Part shown: in pieces, positions 61,384-64,000 of the stretch
How positions within the stretch are numbered: position 1 is the first letter of the stretch
How the letters are laid out: each line of letters begins with the position of its first letter
Source: Kitasatospora aureofaciens
GTDB lineage: Bacteria > Actinomycetota > Actinomycetes > Streptomycetales > Streptomycetaceae
Direction of reading: 5' to 3'
DNA: 64,000 nucleotides
Assembly: GCF_001188955.3 (NCBI RefSeq)
Contig: NZ_JPRF03000087.1
Location: 237,087-301,086, forward strand
Notes under the pieces: generated by a model
Told to the model about the DNA's origin: nothing
The model's input: only the letters and a program-made list of their open reading frames with translations
The model's database searches: none
Position numbers and translations under genes: made by a program

Positions 61384-62248
61384 ACGGGGAACCGTCCGTT
61401 CGGCCCGGGCGGGCGTCACCAACGCCCCGCCCGACCGGGCGCGACTGCCCAGGAGCCGCCGTCCGGTCGGCGAACCCGCCGACCCCGGCTCCTCCTCGCC
61501 GTGGATCCTGATGTACCACTCGGTGACGGTCGAGGAGGAGGACCCGTACCAACTCACCGTCAGCCCCGAGCGGTTCGCCGAGCAGATCGCCTGGCTGCAC
61601 AAGCGCGGGCGGCGCGGGGTCTCGGTCCGGGAGCTGATGCGGGCCCGGGCCCACGGGCGGGACGACAAGCTGGTCGGCCTCACCTTCGACGACGGATACG
61701 CGGACTTCGCCCGCTACGCCGTGCCGATCCTGCAGGCGTACGGCTTCACCGCCACCGCGTACGTGGTCGCCGACCTCCTCGGACAGGACAACGGCTGGGA
61801 CACCGAGGGGCCGCGCAAGAAGCTGCTCACCGTCGAGGAGGTCGCCGAACTCGCCGTGGCGGGCTGGGAGATCGGCTCGCACGGCCTCGGCCACCGGGCG
61901 CTGCCCGGCCTGGCCGCCGACGTCCTCGCGGTGCAGACCCGGGAGAGCCGGCGGCTGCTGGAGGAGGTGGTCGGCGGTCCGGTCACCGGTTTCTGCTACC
62001 CGTACGGCGCCGTCGACGCGCCCGCCGCCCTGGCCGTGCGCGACGCCGGGTACGACTACGCCTGCGCCATCGCCCACTCCCCGCTCACCGGCCGCTTCGC
62101 CCTGCCCCGCTGCTACGTCGGCGACCGCGACGGCGCCTGGCGGCTGCGCGCCAAGAAGGGCCGGCACCGGCTGCGGGACGCCTTCACCGAGCTGAGACGC
62201 CGCCGTGGGACCCGCGCCGAGCGGGCGGTCACGGAGCGCCGGTCGTGA
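61373..62248 (+). CDS. Polysaccharide deacetylase (NodB homology)
   Basis: A 291-residue carbohydrate esterase family 4 protein. MYHSV precedes motif 1 LTFDDGYADF (catalytic and metal Asp), motif 2 GSHGLGHRALP (metal histidines) and motif 3 FCYPYGAVDA. About 40 disordered residues come first; no clear signal peptide is seen, so it may act inside the cell or on membrane-bound intermediates. I chose ATG 61373 with GAAGGGAAG 7 nt upstream over ATG 61355, which lies in that site. Confidence 0.9.
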   Translation: MDNERGTVRSARAGVTNAPPDRARLPRSRRPVGEPADPGSSSPWILMYHSVTVEEEDPYQLTVSPERFAEQIAWLHKRGRRGVSVRELMRARAHGRDDKLVGLTFDDGYADFARYAVPILQAYGFTATAYVVADLLGQDNGWDTEGPRKKLLTVEEVAELAVAGWEIGSHGLGHRALPGLAADVLAVQTRESRRLLEEVVGGPVTGFCYPYGAVDAPAALAVRDAGYDYACAIAHSPLTGRFALPRCYVGDRDGAWRLRAKKGRHRLRDAFTELRRRRGTRAERAVTERRS

Positions 62249-63360
62249 GGGTGCTGCACATCGTCACCGGGCTCGCCTCGGGCGGCGCCGAGCGCCAACT
62301 CCACCTGCTGCTGCGCCACTTGCCGCCGCACCAGCGCTGCGAGGTGCTCACCCTGACCAATCCCGGCACGGTCGCCGACGCGCTGCGCGCCGACGGGGTG
62401 ACCGTCCACCACCTCGCCATGCGCGGCAACCGTGACCTCGGCGCGCTGCCCCGGCTGGTCCGGCTGGTCCGGGCCGGCCGGTACGACCTGGTGCACACCC
62501 ACCTCTACCGCGCCCAGCTGTACGGCCGGCTGGCCGCGCGGCTGGCCGGGGTGCGGGCGGTGGTCTCCACCGAGCACTCGCTGCACGCCGGGGTGATCGA
62601 GGGCCGGCCGGTCACCCGGGGCGTCAAGGGCCTCTACCTGGCCGCCGAGCGGCTCGGCAGCACCACCGTCGCGGTCTCCCGGCAGGTCGCCCAGACGCTG
62701 CGGTCCTGGGGCGTCCCGCCGACCCGGATCGAGCTGATCCCCAACGGCATCGACACCGCCGGCTACCGCCGCCCGCCCGCCGAGCGGTCCGCCGCCCGCG
62801 GCCGGGTCCGGGCCGAACTCGGCCTGCCGGAGGGCAGTTGGGTGGTCGGCGGGGTCGGTCGGCTGGTCCCCGGCAAGCGCTTCGAGGTGCTGCTGGCGGC
62901 GCTCGTCGACCTCGACCCGGCGACCCGGCTGGTGCTGGTCGGGGAGGGCCCCGAGCGGGCCGAACTGGAGCGCCGGGCCACCGAACTCGGCGTCCGGGAG
63001 CGGCTGGTGCTCACCGGCGAGCGCGACGACGTGCCCGACCTGCTGGCCGCCATGGACGTGCTGGCCGCCCCCTCCACCGCGGAGACCTTCGGCCTCGGCG
63101 TCCTGGAGGGCCTCGCGGCCGGGCTGCCGGTGCGGCACAGCGCCTGCCCGGCGCTGGACGAACTGCCGCCCAGCGCCGCCCCGCAGGCCCGCCGCATCCC
63201 CTCCGAACCCGCCGCGTACGCCGCCGCGCTGCGGGACCTGCGACAGCTCAGCGGCCACATCTCCGACCCGCTCCCGCACCCCCCGGCCGTCGGCCACTAC
63301 GACATCGCCCGGGTCGCCGCCGACCTGGGCGCCCTCTACGACCGGCTGGCCCGCGTCTGA
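62245..63360 (+). CDS. Glycosyltransferase family 4
   Basis: A 371-residue GT-B enzyme. VLHIVTGLASGGAERQLHLL is the family N-terminus; IPNGIDTAGYRRP and VGGVGRLVPGKRFEVLLAAL form the interdomain and donor regions. The catalytic EX7E-like block reads STAETFGLGVLEGLAAGLPV. What follows, RHSACPALDELPPSAAPQA, differs from the usual GTDVGG-type loop. GTG 62245 overlaps the deacetylase stop in a GTGA. Confidence 0.9.
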   Translation: MRVLHIVTGLASGGAERQLHLLLRHLPPHQRCEVLTLTNPGTVADALRADGVTVHHLAMRGNRDLGALPRLVRLVRAGRYDLVHTHLYRAQLYGRLAARLAGVRAVVSTEHSLHAGVIEGRPVTRGVKGLYLAAERLGSTTVAVSRQVAQTLRSWGVPPTRIELIPNGIDTAGYRRPPAERSAARGRVRAELGLPEGSWVVGGVGRLVPGKRFEVLLAALVDLDPATRLVLVGEGPERAELERRATELGVRERLVLTGERDDVPDLLAAMDVLAAPSTAETFGLGVLEGLAAGLPVRHSACPALDELPPSAAPQARRIPSEPAAYAAALRDLRQLSGHISDPLPHPPAVGHYDIARVAADLGALYDRLARV

Positions 63361-63406
63361 GCGCCCGCCGCCGGTACCGCCGTCCCAGACCCAAGGAGTC
63401 ACACCC

Positions 63407-64000
63407 ATGACCACACCGCGCAGGAGCGCCCGCCAACTGGTGCGCCGCTGGTGGCCGGTGGCGCTCGCGGTGCCGCTGGGCGCCGCGGCCGGCGCCGGGT
63501 ACGCCGTCGTCTCGCCCCCCTCGTACTCGGCCAGCGCCTACGTCCTCGTGGTGCCGCAGAACCCGGGGGAGTCGGGGACCGCGACCAACTTCGCCCAGGC
63601 GTACGGGCGGCTCGCGGGCCAGCCCCAGGTGCTAGCGGTCGCGGCCGCCGAGACCGGCCACACCCGGTCCGAGCTGGAGTCGCTGGTGTCCGGGACGACC
63701 TCTCCGGACGCGCCGATGATCGAGATCACCGGCACCGGGCCCCGTGGGCAGGAGGCCGCCCGGACCGCCGACGCGGTGGCCCGCTCGCTGGTCGCCTTCG
63801 CCAACACCAGCAGCAGGGACACCAATGTGCGGCTGGTGACGCTGGCCCCGGCCGCCGAGCCGGACAAGCCGACCACACCCTCCGCCAAGCTGGACGTCGC
63901 GGTCGGCGCCGCGGCCGGGCTGCTGCTCGGGTCGCTGGTGCTGATGACCCGTCGGCGCGGCGGCGCGGCCCGCGACGGGGCAGCGGCCCCTGAGGCTCCG
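63407..64000 (+). CDS. Wzz/chain-length-determinant-like protein, cut by window end
   Basis: The first 198 codons are in the window, with no stop. TM1 (about residues 16-36, WWPVALAVPLGAAAGAGYAV) is followed by the extracytoplasmic Wzz-type domain (SPPSYSASAYVLVVPQNPGE) and TM2 (about 164-181) after PDKPTTPSAKLDVAVG, whose Pro-rich pre-TM2 segment is typical of the family. It should set the length of the exopolysaccharide. A tyrosine-kinase domain could follow beyond the window. ATG 63407 has a clean AAGGAG site. Confidence 0.85.
   Translation, partial: MTTPRRSARQLVRRWWPVALAVPLGAAAGAGYAVVSPPSYSASAYVLVVPQNPGESGTATNFAQAYGRLAGQPQVLAVAAAETGHTRSELESLVSGTTSPDAPMIEITGTGPRGQEAARTADAVARSLVAFANTSSRDTNVRLVTLAPAAEPDKPTTPSAKLDVAVGAAAGLLLGSLVLMTRRRGGAARDGAAAPEAP

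Overview
High-GC actinobacterial DNA of the Streptomycetaceae type: codons end almost always in G or C, GTG and TTG starts are common, and genes are coupled through ATGA/GTGA overlaps. The gene order resembles Streptomyces. One detail points to Kitasatospora: the crotonyl-CoA carboxylase/reductase at 43742-45079 carries its four CO2-binding residues at the positions I recall for the Kitasatospora setae enzyme (Asn81, Phe170, Glu171, His365). I see no tRNA, rRNA, insertion sequence, phage or CRISPR array. This looks like chromosomal core and near-core sequence.

Region by region. 32-7352: a fused TmpA/TmpB-like phosphonate oxygenase, a membrane protein behind a 24-bp palindrome, an APC permease, a class V aminotransferase, an amidohydrolase and uracil-DNA glycosylase. 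7519-9691: a sortase-anchored surface protein and glutamine synthetase II with a GlnR-like site. 9757-13945: a frameshifted ESX-like gene, a HAD-like/MOSC pair, and two cobalamin genes (cobC, and cbiG with half a CobJ domain). 14188-18492: secreted phosphoesterase, MFS carrier, membrane-anchored propeller and a Pro/Thr-rich protein. 18645-23030: two regulator/effector pairs (MarR/EamA exporter and TetR/FAD monooxygenase), each with a clear operator array, and a methyltransferase. 23146-24822: a membrane Ser/Thr kinase.

24982-32630 is the main cobalamin operon on the minus strand. It starts at an adenosylcobalamin riboswitch and runs cbiB, three identical 26-codon micro-ORFs, cobQ, a ChlI/ChlD chelatase fusion, cobO, cobB and a chloramphenicol-phosphotransferase-like kinase. 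The micro-ORFs come from an exact 77-bp tandem triplication in which every junction keeps a 4-nt stop/start overlap. This is the most unusual structure in the window.

32799-38314: an XRE regulator, a membrane-anchored alpha/beta hydrolase, an unknown 500-residue protein and the pssA-psd phosphatidylethanolamine pair. 38832-46382: the ethylmalonyl-CoA pathway (tetR, ccr, B12-dependent mutase, lyase, hydratase, dehydrogenase), with a TetR-type palindrome filling the spacer of the likely ccr promoter. Cobalamin made by the neighbouring operon would serve the mutase. 46613-54953: a duplicated 3-hydroxyacyl-CoA dehydrogenase, a FluG-like glutamine synthetase/amidohydrolase pair, a secreted subtilase, a HipA-like kinase and a polyketide-cyclase-fold protein.

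55124-64000 is an exopolysaccharide locus: glycosyltransferase, priming sugar transferase, O-antigen-ligase/polymerase-like protein, MurJ-type flippase, polysaccharide deacetylase, a second glycosyltransferase and a Wzz-like protein cut by the window end.
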